A DNA stretch of 64,000 nucleotides from Agapanthus africanus. Lineage: Eukaryota > Streptophyta > Magnoliopsida > Asparagales > Amaryllidaceae. The notes under the pieces are model-generated. The model had not been told where the DNA came from. It ran no database searches and was given only the letters and a program-made list of their open reading frames with translations. Both the position numbers and the translations under genes were made by a program. Of the stretch, positions 30,564 through 43,647 are shown piece after piece. The stretch's first letter is position 1. Each line of letters begins with the position of its first letter. Location of the stretch: positions 187,823,739 to 187,887,738 of the forward strand of contig JASDDO010000026.1 of the NCBI GenBank assembly GCA_030015575.1, given 5' to 3'.

Positions 30564-32563
30564 TGTAAGTCGATGTCGCGCACCCCACGTGTTCGCGGGG
30601 AGGCGGGAATTGCAAAAAATGATTTTTACGGGCTTCGCAACATCGACTAGAACCAAGGATCGAACATAAGCTAGCAAACTACTTGAGGTTAACTACTCGA
30701 ATACGAAGTTATACCTCACGATACATGTCCTTCGTGTCTTCTTTACTGTCCTCCTCGTCTTCGTAGGCTTTAAGGATTGGAACAGATCGACGCAACCTCG
30801 ACAGCTTCCTCGAGTCAAAGATGATCCACCCGAGTGTCTATAGTTTGAGCTCCTACCTCAAATCCGAGGTAACTATAGTTTCTATGTTGGTAAACTATAA
30901 CTCCTAGGTTGTGTAGAGTGAGAAGATGAAGAGATTTGTCTCTTGGAACTTTAGGATTCTCAACACATGAGAGCTTTTATGGGTTTTGATGAAGAGAAGA
31001 GGCTTAAGGAAATGAGAAAGGAGAAGAGAGCTTGAAGGAGGAATGGCTGTCCTCTTTTTGATAGAAAAAAGAATATGAGATCTTTTGTGAGATAAAAATC
31101 ACACACAAATACCTACAACTCTTCACAAATATCTAGTGGTGACTCATGACCATGAGTCATCAAGCAACCATGCTTAGTTCAATGCTCAAAATCCACCCCA
31201 TTTTCTCCATCCAAATAAAGTTTAATCCATAAAGAATAAAACTCTAATAGGTGTCCCCCTTTTAGAAGCCAATCCCGAGAAATTACGAGAATGACCCTCA
31301 TCTGTATAACATAATTGCATCCGCCTTCCGAAGAACACGAATACAAAGAGACGGAATAATCCATCAATATAATACTAGGATCTGGCTTAAACCAAAGCCC
31401 ACTGGTATTATCCGCCCGATCATCATACGTGCATAAGTACACGTAAGTGATCGAAGACCTGCCATAAAACCATACGACCTCTACACCTTTTGCCCGGTGC
31501 AGGGAAACTCTCTATGTAGGACTCTAAAGACTTGACACTACGCTGACAGTGGGTTTAACCACAAGCCGCAAGCGGTACTAGCTGCACGTAACGGCTACCC
31601 AGGTATGTGTCGCTAAGAAGGCCGATGAGCTAACTCATATGAACTCCTACTGAGCCTGTATGTGACAATCTCTGTACAGCCCGGTCTGTTCGTCTAAGAG
31701 TATCGCATATAGGGTCTAAGGGGGCGGTAATCATCAGACCCCTAATAGTGCAATAAGTCGTATCAGAGTATAGCCCAAAACACCCTGAGAAACTACTGGA
31801 GTACCAACCAGTAAATCTCGCTTGCCTTGTCCGAGGACTTTGTGTAATGGCCTTCCAAACATAGCGCGATATTAACCACCATAACCGAGAGAGACGAATC
31901 CTATCTAACCACCACTGCCTCCAAGTGCTTCAGGACTGCACCCAACTGCTACCTGTTTGCATGACTCCTTTGAGCCATGGTAGGGTAGTATTCAAAGTAC
32001 AGTGGAAACACACTCGAAGCAAAGTAGCAGTGTTAAGTCGACGGACTAAGCTGTACTCATGTCACCTGGGAACTGCTACTCGAAGATAGGTATAATACCC
32101 ACCAATAGTTCTCGACGAGTCCTGTCCAGTGTACTCATAACCTAATGAGTAATGAGCACCTGCATACTATCTCCAGTATGACGTACTAATGGCTGTGGGA
32201 CAGACCATCTCCCCTGCTGGGATGAGAAGCGTATACACTAGTCTACTGTGGAGTATCGATACCCCGTCTCGATAATCGTACGACTAGGGACCTGTATAGG
32301 ATGTGCTTATAGACTATCCATCCCCTACTAATGTAACTGCCATCACAACACTGGTAATCAAGCAAAGATCCTAATGGCTCTACCAATATGTATAACCAAT
32401 ATGCTAAAAAGCATATGCATATATTAAGATAGAAACAAACCAAGTAGCATACTACCATTTCGAGCAAGACTGTTACTATATCCGTGTATATCCCAAGCTT
32501 TTATTAAGTAATATACAATCCAGTATGATATAATAATGGCCTCTAGGGCATATATCACTAACA
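30564..32563 (-). repeat. M1 3' LTR, 2,000 bp
   Basis: On the minus strand it starts TGTTAGTGATATATGCCCTAG and ends CATCGACTTACA. It belongs with S1 to one LTR subfamily, distinct at the 3' end from E3/E4 (CCCTACA). Confidence 0.85.
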
Positions 32564-32699
32564 ATCTCCCACTTGCACTAAGTCCATATACTGGCATACC
32601 GCAGATTGAAGATCTCGAATAGTCTCTCGACCAATGTCTGAGGAATGGCCTCTGTGAGTAGATCGCAGTGTTGTTCTCTATATCTACTCTCCTTACCTC

Positions 32700-35590
32700 G
32701 ATCTCCTGGGGATCAACGATCTGCCTGATCAGGTGGTACCGCCTCATGATATGTCTGGATCTCAGATAGGACTTGGGTTCCTTCCCTAAAACTATAGCAC
32801 CGTATGTTGTCATAATACTAAGGTATTGGACCGACAAATGGAAGGAACCACCTGAAGTTCAATTAAGAACTTCCTTATCCAGACTGACTCTTTTGCGGCG
32901 TCTCATGCAGCGAACTACTCCGTTTCCATCGTCGAGTACGCAACGGTGTCCTTCTTAGAGCTTTTCCAATAGACCGCCCCTGCATTGAGGGTAAAGACAT
33001 AACCCGACATGGACTTAGAGTCATCCTTATCACTCTGGAAGCTGGATTCAACAAAGGCCTCGATCTGGAGGTCTTTTCCGCCATACACCAAGAACATCTC
33101 CTTAGTCCTTCTCAGGTACTTGAGAACGTTCTTTACTACTATCTATTCCTTCTCCCCTGGGTTTTACTGATACCGGCTTAGCACGCTGAGTTCGTAAGCT
33201 ACATCTGGTTTGGTACACAACATCACATACATTATAGAGCCTACCGCAGAAGCATATGGTATAGATGTGATGTGAGCCCTTTCCAAATCAGTTTTTGGAG
33301 AGGGTGATTTTGTGACAAGCCGGTATACTACCGTGCTTAGAATCATCCATACTTAATATTTTTAGTTTGGTGTTGTTGTACCTTGACTGTGAAAGTCCCA
33401 CCATCCTCTTGATCTATCACGATAGATCTGGATCCCCAGAATTTAGTTGGTATCACCCAGGTCTTTCATGGAGAACCTCTGTGACAAAAGTCCCTTGACT
33501 GATTATAGCATAGGAATGTCATTTCCTATCAAGAGGATGTCATCCACGTACTCAACGAGGAATTCCACAGTTCTTGCTACAATTTTATTATAAATGCATG
33601 GTTCATCTGGATTTTTGATAAAGTCGAATTCTTTGACTGTCTCAATAAAAACAGATGTTCCAACTCCGCGATGCCTGCTTTAGTTCATAAATAGACTTAA
33701 GCAACTTGCACACTGTCCCGCTGCTCCCACTCTGATTGAAACCCTCTGGCTGATTCATATAGACGTACTCTTCCAAATTACCATTTAGAATAGCCGTCTC
33801 TACGTCCATCTGCCGGATCTCAAAATCTTGGAAGGCAGCAATGGAAAGAAGGATCCGAATGGATTTGAGCATTGACACTAGAGAAAAGGTTTCATCATGG
33901 TCCAAACCAGGTCTTTGACGAAAACCTTTTGCAACAAGTCTAGCCTTATAGGTTTCAACCTACCCATCTACACCAATCTTCTTTCTGAAGATCCATTTGC
34001 AGCGTATGGGTTTTACCCCTTTTGGAGCAATGTTCAAAGTGCATACTTTGTTGGTGTACATGGACTCCATTTCGGTTTGCATTGCATCCAGCCATTTTAC
34101 CGAGTCACCGCTCTGAATGCCCTGCTGGAAGCTAGTTGGCTCATCATTGTCAATGATGCAATCCTCTCGATCCATGTCTATAAGAAAACCGTAGTATCTC
34201 TCGGGCGTATGAGACTGCCTACTAGTCCTGCGGATTGGCGTAGGGATGTCCGGTTCTTTTGAATCCTCTGGTTCTACCATACTTTCAGTAATAGTTTGTG
34301 GTTCTGGAATTTCTTCCAGTTCTATTGCGCTCCCACTATTTCCTTTTATAAAAAAATGATTTTCTAAAAAAATGGGCATGACAAGGAACAAAAACCTTTT
34401 GCTCCTCTGCATAATAGGAAAGATACCCCTTGGAGTTCATTGGGTATCCCACTCGATCTTGTCCGCATACTATTTTTTGACAAAAGCTGGACATCCATAT
34501 ATCTTCAGACTGAAGATATGGTTTCTTCCCATTCCACATCTAATATGGTGTGGTAGGCACAGTCTTGGTAGGAACCTTATTCGAAAGATATGTGGCTGAT
34601 TCTAGTGCATAACATCAGAAGGATCGCGGCAACTTAGCATTACTCATTATGGAACGAATAATATCTAATAGGGTTCTATTCCGCCTTTCCTATACACCGT
34701 TGTGTTGTGATGTGTATAGAGAAGTAAGCTGAGAGAGAATTTCATTCTCTTTTAAGTAATCCAGGAACTCGACAATTAAGTATTCACCAAATCGATCAGA
34801 TCTCAATGTCTTGATACTTTTGCCTGTTTGTTTTTCCACTTCGTTCTTATATTCTTAGAATTTTTCAAAGGGTCTCGGATTTATGCTTCATCAAGAAGAC
34901 ATGTCCTAACCTAGAGAAATTATCCGTAAAAGTAATGAAATAGGAATAACCACTTCGTGCATCTGTAGATATTGGACCACACACGTCGCTGTGTATGAGT
35001 CCTATGAGCTCGCTCGCTCTTACCCCGTGTCCAGTGAACGGAGTCTTTGTCATCTTTCCTATGAGACAAGATTGATAAGTTGCATAAAATTGATATTCGA
35101 ACGGATCCAAATATCGCTCTCTATGTAACTTCGTCAACCGTGTTTCATTGATGTGACCCAGTCTACAATGCCTTAAGAGAGCCTTATTTAATTTTGGATC
35201 TTTCTTTTAAATGTGTTCTGGACGTTGAAAACCTGAGCTTGAGTTAACACGTATATATGTCCTCTAGTGTACCCGACCTAATCAAACTTTGATTTAGGTG
35301 GATGTGAAACACATCGCTTACATACTAGACTTGGTACACACAAACAGTTACGTAGAATTAATATCTGCCCACTTGTCAATTCTAGATGATATACCCTACG
35401 GATACAGCATCCACGCTCATTCCGTTAGCAACCCTGAGAGTCATATCACCTACTGTGATAACTCTACGGTTTCTCAAAGCCTGTAATGAATTATAGATAT
35501 GAGATCCCGATCCGGTATCTTGTACCCAGGAAGTAGAGTTAATTGACAGACAGTTTTCAATCACAAACACACCCGAAGTCGAAGCCACAA
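32700..35590 (-). pseudogene. M1 pol remnant: protease, integrase, reverse transcriptase, RNase H
   Basis: Recognisable pieces, in element order, are protease with a WVQDTGSGSHIYN pattern (35382-35588), integrase with a CQSCL...MTKTPFTGHG and HSDVCGP pattern (34865-35137), the integrase C-part (34336-34539), the reverse transcriptase N-part (33960-34260) and palm (33642-33905, ELKQASRSWNICF), the connection region (33164-33346) and RNase H (32915-33097, SMSGYVFTLNAGAVYWKS). All are typical Ty1/copia. The region is broken at roughly ten or more places. Confidence 0.8.
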
Positions 35591-36341
35591 CATGCTTCGG
35601 ATCCTGGATTCTGGCTTTCCAAGCCCTGTATCCCTTCTACCAATGCCCTTCCCCGTGACAATAGGAACATCCCTCCTTCCCTACTGTTAACCCCGAAACT
35701 TTTGCCCTTCCCTTTTCTTCTACCTTACCGACACCGCCTATCGGCTTTGTGGAGGTCTTCTTCTTCTCACCCTTGGCATCCGCCTTAGATCCAGAAGAGG
35801 AAGATTCCCAAAGAAGCAGAGCGGGTGTCTCCCTGGTTTCCTTCAGGGTGCCCTCAACTAAAAGTATAACTTGCTTCCCCTGGGCGTAAGTAGATGGTAG
35901 GGACTATAAAATCAAGTCAGTACATGACCCGTTCTCCAACGTGGTCTCCAGTTCTGTGATCTTTTTAATATAGCAAATCATTGTAGGGACGTGGTCCCCT
36001 ACAGATGACCCGACATCCAACCTCGCTTAAAGCAATTCTTTCGAGGTCTCATATCTTGCGAAACGAGATTGCTGTCCATATAAAACATTGTTATGGAGGA
36101 AGATAGAAACTAAGTCCATCTTCTCATGCTGCCTCTGGTACATACCATCAACTGAGGCCAACACGAGACACTTGGCATTCACACAGTCTTTTTCCCTTGT
36201 CTTACGGATATCAACTTTCATGATGGTAGAAACTGGACCTGAGACGGTGGTGGCTTGAGTAGTAATGAGGTGGTCCAGCTTTTCATAGGTAACGGAAATC
36301 TGGAAAAATCTTTGCCAGTCACTATAGTATAACTTAGTCAT
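35591..36341 (-). pseudogene. M1 gag remnant
   Basis: The minus-strand start MTKLYYSDWQRFFQISVTYE, then EKLDHLITTQ and VLASVDGMYQRQHEKM, resembles copia gag (UBN2 type). Further on are KKKTSTKPIGGVGKV-like basic sequence and a CSYCHGEGHW zinc-knuckle pattern near 35660. Gag packages the element RNA. The other copia copies here lack this region, making M1 the best local proxy for the autonomous form. Several breaks. Confidence 0.75.
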
Positions 36342-36683
36342 TTTATTATCTATCTATAACCTAATCTGGTCAGCTGGTCGCTGCAATTAGGAGAGAGAGA
36401 AGAAAAAACTCAGCATGATACTCTTGCAACTTTAGATTGGTTTTTAATTTATCTAAACAGGATGGCTCCAACTGTATCTCGAATCCTTTCTCAAACCATA
36501 AAAGAAGAATTAGTCAGGATTAATCTCACCGTACAATACTTGCTTAACCGTTCGGCCAGGCTAGTGTTGGTACTTCGAGGGAGGTTTTACGACACTTTCG
36601 CGAAGTTCCTTAATTAAATAACCTCTTTTCCCTGGAGGCGTAGCACTGCTAACATTGTTCTAAACACCTACTTGGTTTATAAC

Positions 36684-37622
36684 TGTTGGAAATTCACCCG
36701 TGCGCGCAAACACGTATGTTTTGGAAACGGATATGATTTTAAGGAAATGGATTGCGCATGCAAGATCGTTCTCGTTTTTAAAATTTATAAACCGCAAGTC
36801 CACGGCGCGTTGTAGTAAGCCGGCAAGTATGGGTCGATCCGCAGGGAATTGTGTATTAGTTCTGGTAGTTTAAGGTTCAACAAATAACGAATGGTTGGTT
36901 TTTTCACTAAAATAAAGAATACGAAAACAAAGAAAACAAGGAAAACAAGTTAAGGAAGAAGTGGTTGTGTCTTTGGCTCGGATGGTTGAATCGCGATGAT
37001 TCCTTCGACGCTCCCTTGATCATGAGTCATTCATCCTTACGTCGATCCCGGCATGAAGCATGATTTGTCAAAGCGGTTGTGAAGCATAAATCATCAAATC
37101 TGATATTCGCCGCAAAATACCAAACGAGTCTTTTTGTTCACTTACCGTTTGTATGTCCATGCTTGGGGTATCAACACTAAACAAAAGGGTTACCAAGCAT
37201 ACCACAACATCAAAAACACAAAATAGTGAGTGAGAGCAAATGATTTTAGTGTTAAGTGTGCTAAGTTTTTGTGATGGTATATGGTATATGAAATCAAGAG
37301 ATTTGTCAAGTCACCTAATCACAAAATACCACATCCAAACTTAGCAAACTTAACACCAAATTGATTCTAATGTTAGGCTTGCAGGATGGGGTTTGTGGGG
37401 GAAAATATGGTATGTGATGAGGTCACAAAGTAATCATGGAATCAACATACCATATCAACCCATCTAAGTTAGAATACTATGTATATAATCATATTTAAGC
37501 ACATTGAACATTAACAAGAGGAAGAGGAGGCAAAGCCTTTCGTCTTACTTCCTCACCAATACCACAACCAAAGAAGATTAGTTAAGCATGATAAAAAAAA
37601 GCAAATAAGAAAAAGAAGCAAG
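36684..37622 (-). mobile_element. X: unidentified LTR-like fragment between M1 and M2
   Basis: The stretch separates the M1 leader from the M2 LTR and matches neither. It begins TGTTGGAAATTC and on the minus strand would end GAATTTCCAACA. The minus-strand word CCCTGCGGATCGACCC resembles the end region of gypsy LTRs, such as CCCTGTGGATCGACCC in E2. It is therefore probably the end of a gypsy-type LTR inserted in M1 and then split by M2. No coding region. Confidence 0.45.
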
Positions 37623-39848
37623 TGCAGGGTTGCCTTGCACGGCAACAAGGTTTCGGGAGGCATCGTCCATAACAAATTCAAAAATTTGCTGTTCTAGCTA
37701 ACCCAAACCATAGAATCGTATACTAGAAATCCGACGGACTAAAATGCAAACTATTTTGCAAGTAATGTGAACAAGGAATAAAACCTTTGTAGACCGGTCC
37801 TTCACTTCATTAGCTCCTTGTAGTCATCCCTTCGCTGCGATCATGAACTCCCGGACTCTAGAGAGGCTCCACAAGATGTACGGATCAAGCTTGCTAGAAG
37901 ACTTCGAGGCCGAAGAAGATCTACGTCAAGGAGACACTAACCCAAGCTATCTCTTCACTAATTATGGAATTAGTGAAGCAAACACCCTATACTAAATGGA
38001 AAGTAGTAGAGGATGATGATGTAGGAAGTAGGCTCACTTTAGATTTTATATTCTCATAAGTTTTCATTACAAACTCAAAAGCTAGAAAGCTTCAAGTGAG
38101 AGGAAGAAGAAGATCAAGTGAAGTTGTGATGAATAAATGAGATTAGGTTAGAAATGTAACCATGGTTAGATAATAACATGCCTAACCCTTGTTGAGACTA
38201 AACCATAGCCTAAGGTTAAGGGTTAGGTTAATAAATATCCTAAGGTAGAAAAACAAGTTGACTTTGTCAAAGGTTATCCATAAGCATTCAAGCTCACAAC
38301 CATGACTAAGTCAAAAGTTTGAACTAGCTTAAAACAAATAAAACCCTAGCTTAACCCTAGCATGGTATAAGATTTATACATAAATGTTGCATGTGTAACC
38401 TAGCATGACACAACAATATATATCACATATATATTTTGTGTGTAAAAAGAAAATAATACAATTAACATATATAACATATATATATCAATGTATCATCAAG
38501 TGAGAAAAGAAATCATAAGTGAGCTAATACTAGTTAATGTAAATTAATATATCAAATACATATTTCTACATCAGATTATCAAATCAACTCTTGATTTAAT
38601 AATCCGGCTATATCACATATAACCGACTAATATTTATATGTAACAACTTATCGAATCAACTCTTGATCCGATAACTCGGCTATATCACATATAACTGACC
38701 GATGTCAAAAATCATGAGAATAGAATGCGTTATCACATACATGCATTAATCTCGGTCCCGCACATATCATATATGTGCTCCTACTCCGTTTCGCTTGAGC
38801 CAGAAAACCTTTGTGTAGGACTCTAAAGACTCGTCAATACCCCGGCAATAGGTGATGATCATATCAAACACTCACAAGCCGCAAGCGGTCTGCCAAACGT
38901 AAAGGCCACCCTGGTATTGAGCGATCAAAAGATCAATAGCAAGCCTGCTCACACTCCTGCGAATCCAATCAGTAACACTACCATACAGTCTGGTCTCTTT
39001 GTCTGATATGTCTCATATCTCGTCTAGGGGCGGTAAACGTCAGACCCCAGTAACTCGATAAGTCTTGCTGATATGAGGCTCATAACGGGTCGAGAAACTA
39101 CTGATAACACTTACCAGTATATCTCTGAAGCAGCCCTGGCCAGGGACTTCCTGTTATAGCCAATCGAGCACTGCGCAACATCAACTCCCAATACCGGGAG
39201 AGACGAAACCCTGCTATTGCTCATTGCCTCCATGTGCTTCGGGACTATACCCAAAAGCCACCGTTATGCACGTTCTCTTGAACGTGGTAAGGTGGAAATC
39301 AAAGCACAGTGGGAATCACACAAGACTCTATGACGATCTAGGGTCTACAGACTAACCTGTACCAGTATCACTAGAGAACTGCCATCTGACTTGAGGTATA
39401 ATACCATCTGGGAGTTCTCGGCGAGTCCGTCCAGTGTACCCAGTCTCCAATGAGCAACCATATACTGTCTCTGATGTCAAAAACCAATGGATATGGGATC
39501 ATCCATCGCCCATCTACATGGGTCGAGAAGCTATACACTAGTCTACTCTGGTATATCGATGCCCTGTCTCGATACACCCACTACTAGGAACATTTGAAGG
39601 ATGTACTTATCGACTACTCTGTCCCCATTACTATAATTTACATCATAATTATGGTAGTCAAGTACTCATCATAAGGGCTTTATCAACATGTAACATAGAG
39701 ACAATCAGTATACATGTTAAGATAAAGAGCAACCAGATTGCATACTATCATGTCGAGCAAGAATGTCCTCCCTATATGTGTCCAAGCATCCACTACAATA
39801 TACATCGTATGTATAGTAATGGCCTATAGGGCATACATATAACTAACA
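37623..39848 (-). repeat. M2 3' LTR, 2,226 bp
   Basis: On the minus strand it starts TGTTAGTTATATGTATGCCC and ends GGCAACCCTGCA. It is close in sequence and structure to the E3 and E4 LTRs, including the paired hairpins at about 38580-38700. Confidence 0.87.
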
Positions 39849-39862
39849 ATCTCCCACTTGCA
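39849..39862 (-). other. M2 polypurine tract
   Basis: GTGCAAGTGGGAGAT on the minus strand directly precedes the 3' LTR, identical to the tract of E3 (53581-53593) and close to that of M1. Confidence 0.85.
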
Positions 39863-42817
39863 CTAGGGCCATCTGTTGTACTGTCCCATACCCAACAATC
39901 AGCAGTGGTTGTAGTATCCCATACGCAACCATCCCATAAAAGTCTCTATTGGGAAAAGGCCTTTGTGAGTGGATCCACTGTGTTGTCCTCTGTATCTACT
40001 CTCCTAAACCTCGATCTCCCTGGAGATCAACCATCTCCATGATCAGGTGATACTGCTTTAGAATATGTCTGGATCACTGATGGGATGGGGGTTCCTAGGC
40101 CTAAGCCATAACTCCATTGTCACACAATGGTAGGAACGAAGTTCATCTCATGAAGTAATATACATCCAGACTACCTCTTTGGTAGTATCCTTGGTAGCAA
40201 TGTATCCAGCCTTTATCGTCTAGTTTGTTACGGTATCTAGCTTGGAACTCTTCCAATATACCGTCCCTCCGCTGAGGGTAAAGACAATGCCTGTGACTGA
40301 CATTCAGTCGTCCTTACCACCCTGAAAGCTATCCAGTGATTCTTCCCAGGATCGATTGATACCATCTCACTACACCTAGTGAGAATCCTAACATTCACTT
40401 AGATCTACCTCATAGATCCAAAACCTAGGATTTAGGAGGTATCACCTTGATCCTATATGAAGAATCCTTGTGATAAGAGGAGATTGACCGACTGTAGCAT
40501 AGGAAACTCCTTTCCTATCAAGAGTATGTCATCTACGTACAATACGAGGATCACCACCATACTCCCTACTACCTTTTTGTATATACAAAGTTCATCTACC
40601 ATTTTGATGAAGTCAAACTCTTTGACTACCGCATCAAAACAGATGTTCCAACTCTGCGATGCCTGCTTTAACCCATAAAGCGGCTTGCACACGTTTCCGC
40701 TGCTCACACTGTCTATGAAACCCTCTAGCTGTGTACTTATAAACGCTCTCTTCTAAATCATCATTTAGAAAAGCAGTCATGACACCCAACTGCCAGATAT
40801 CGTAGTCATGGTATGTAGCAATGACAAGTAGGATCCGGATGGACTTAAGCATAGCCATTGGAGAAAATGTTTCATTATTATCCACACCTGGTCGATGACG
40901 AGAACCATTTGCAGCAAGTCTTAGCTTTGAAAGTCTCAACTTTTACATGTACACCAAGTAATCTTCTTAAGATATACTTGCTCCTGATGTGGATTTAACC
41001 CTGCAGATAAAGTAACCAAAGTCCATACTTTGTTGGTGTACATGGATTCCATCTCAGATCGCTTAGCATCCAGCCATTCTCATAGAATCCCCACTCCAGA
41101 TGGCCTGCTCGAAACTAGTAGAGTCATCATCTCATGATGCAATCCTTGCTCCTACTGTCATAGAGAAAACCGAAGTATCTTTCAGGTGGGTAAGGAACCT
41201 TACTAGATCGGCGGAGAGGCTGAGGTTCGTCGGGAACTATTGAATCCTCCGGTTCTACCAAATCATCAGCTGTAGTCTGTATAGCTAGAACTCCTTCCAG
41301 TTCTACCTCATGACCACTAATTTCTTCACAAAAATTCATTTTCTAAAAAGGTGGTTATGCCGAGAAATAAAACCCCTTTTGTTCCTCGGTGCGGTAGAAG
41401 ATATTCCCTTGCGAATGCTTGGGATATCCAACAAACTTCCACAGAACTGACCTTGCCTCGAGCTTGTCCGGATCTTGCTTTTGATATAGGCCGGACAGCC
41501 CCAAATCTTAACTTTTCATAAGAGATGGGCTCTTCCCATACCATATCTCATATGGAGTGGTAGGCTCCTGACTTGGTTGGAATCATATTCAATAGGTATG
41601 CAGCTTCTGAAGTGCATAACCTCCAAAAGGAAATAGGCAACTCAGTAGTACTCATCATAGAGCACACCATATCACATAGGGTGTGATTGCTCCGCCCCGA
41701 TACACCAACGTGCTGTGGTGTATACGGAGGAGTAATGCTGAGAGAGAATCTCATTCTCTTTTAGAATAGTCCAGGAATTCCGTGCTCAAGTATTCTCCTC
41801 TCTGATCACATCAAAGGACATAATACTTATACCCTTTTTGGTTCTCTACTTCTAACTTATATTCTTTGAATTTCTCAAAAGCTTCAGACTTGTGTTTCAA
41901 CAGGAACATATGTCTGAATCTTGAGATATCATCAGTGAATGTAATGAAGTACAAAGAACCAGTTCGGGCATGTGTAGACAGGGGACCTACATACATCATC
42001 ATGTAACAATCTCAAGAGTTCACTATCTCTTTCTCTGTTTCCAATAAACAGAGCTATGGTCATCTTATCTTTGAGACATGACTGGCAAGTTTTACAAGAT
42101 ATAAATTCAAACTGATTTAAATATGCATCTTTATGTAACTTCAGCTAGTCGTGTCGCATTTGATATGACCTAGTCTACAATGCTTCAAGAAGGATTCGTT
42201 CATTTCTGAACTCTTTCTCTTGTGTGTGTTCTGTACGTTAAGAACTGTAGTTTGATTTAGAACGTATATGCTTTTAGATAACGTGCCTGAACCGATCAAC
42301 TCTTGATATAGGAAATGTTCAAAACATTATCCAACAATACAAAATTATATCCTTCTTTACTAAATAAAGCGACTGATATGATATTGTATATCAGGTTCGG
42401 TATCTAATAACATTCATTCAGAATCAATGTATTTGCTAATATAGGATGATAACTGCCAACATACTTGGCTGCAACACTTGCACCGTTTCCAACTCTTGAA
42501 ACATATCACCCATTCTCAGTTCTCTACCTATCTATAGCCTATGTAATAGATTACATATGTGGGATCCTGATCCGGTATCACCATACCCAGAATGTAAAGG
42601 ATACTGAGAAACTGTTCTATGTAATGAACACACCCGAAGAAGATGCATCATCATACACTATCTTCGTTTGGGCGGCACGGAAATTCTGGTAATCCCTTAT
42701 TTCCTGCTCGGTCTTATAACAATTATAAGTTGGAGCGGGACCAACGTTCCCCAGCTCAGTATAACAAGCGGGTTCAGTCAATACATCCATATTATTATCT
42801 TGATTAAGGCGTGACAT
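39863..42817 (-). pseudogene. M2 gag-less pol remnant
   Basis: In element order: the short N-terminal peptide MSRLNQDNNMDVLTEPACY (42617-42817), a protease region (about 42400-42600), integrase (41548-42190, with a GPLSTHARTGSLYF pattern), integrase C-part and linker (41127-41544), reverse transcriptase (40453-40939) with VLYVDDILLIGKEFP near 40500-40545, and RNase H (about 39900-40350). No gag precedes protease. Roughly ten or more breaks. Confidence 0.8.
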
Positions 42818-43647
42818 GGTCGCTGCCTGGAGAGAAAGAGAGAAGAAAACACTCAGCTTATGCTCTTGCAAGATTAGATTGGTTATTAATTTAACTAATC
42901 AGGATGGCTCCCACTGTTTTAGTCAAATCTACCTTCAAACCCTAAATGTTAAGACTAGCAGCGATTAATTACACCCTACAAGTTCGCCAATCTTTCAGCC
43001 ATGCCAGTGTCGGTACCTTGATGGAGGTTCCCCGTGCTTTCGCACGAACCTAATTAAAATAAACCTCTTTTTCCTAGGGGCGTAACTCCGTTGACACCTT
43101 TCTAAACACCTACTTGACCAGCTAATTGTGATGTGTAAAACTCTCCCATGAGTAACTCTTACTCGCAGTGGGTATCGAGATCCAACTATCTCATACAAGG
43201 TATGCAATCTCATTGCAAATTTCAACACTTGAAATTCTCGATAATATTTTGCCCCTTGCGTGCTATGACGTAGATGTAGGCCAACAAACCATAGTCCGCT
43301 AGTCAAGTTCAACCTGTACATTTCCTGATTGAATTAAACCCACCCGCACGACCCTTGACACAGGCCAACAAAGTCGCACGACTACCCTAATCCAATCGCA
43401 TTGTATGCTGCAGATAAGCACTAGTTAGCTACCGCACACTACGCCTTGACACAGGCCATCAAACGTAGCACAAATACTAAGTAGTACTTATCTGAAATGA
43501 CGGAGGGCAATGACGGGTTTTTAAGAAAACCCTTTGCCTAATGAATTTGATATCGTTGTAGAATCGAGTGATTTTGAAAAAGTAGTGTTTTTGAGGCTTT
43601 TACTAGTTTTGATAAAGATGTCACTCCCGGTGAAGGGATCTCGGCTC
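42818..43647 (-). other. M2 leader, part next to the coding region
   Basis: Non-coding. It holds the three leader hairpins at 43263-43294, 43346-43379 and 43439-43468 and one copy of the CCGGTGAAGGGATCTCGG box at its right end, where S2 is inserted. Confidence 0.75.

Larger units (their letters stand above)
30564..36683 (-). mobile_element. M1: Angela-like copia element with gag, minus strand, 5' end beyond X
   Basis: The 3' LTR is at 30564-32563, with a polypurine tract (CAAGTGGGAGAT on the minus strand) at 32564-32576. Then, in reverse order, come RNase H, reverse transcriptase, integrase, protease, gag and the end of the leader (36342-36683), where X cuts in. M1 is the only copy here that retains gag. 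Many breaks. The 5-bp flank GAAAG (30559-30563) is the predicted target-site duplication. Confidence 0.82.
37623..43647 (-). mobile_element. M2: gag-less Angela-like copia element, minus strand, 3' part
   Basis: The 3' LTR (37623-39848), polypurine tract, RNase H, reverse transcriptase, integrase, protease and leader follow in reverse order. The leader is cut by solo LTR S2 at 43647/43648 and resumes at 56131-56989, where E4 cuts it again. The 5' LTR is expected right of the window. The flank GCAAG (37618-37622) is the predicted duplication. Many breaks. Confidence 0.82.
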
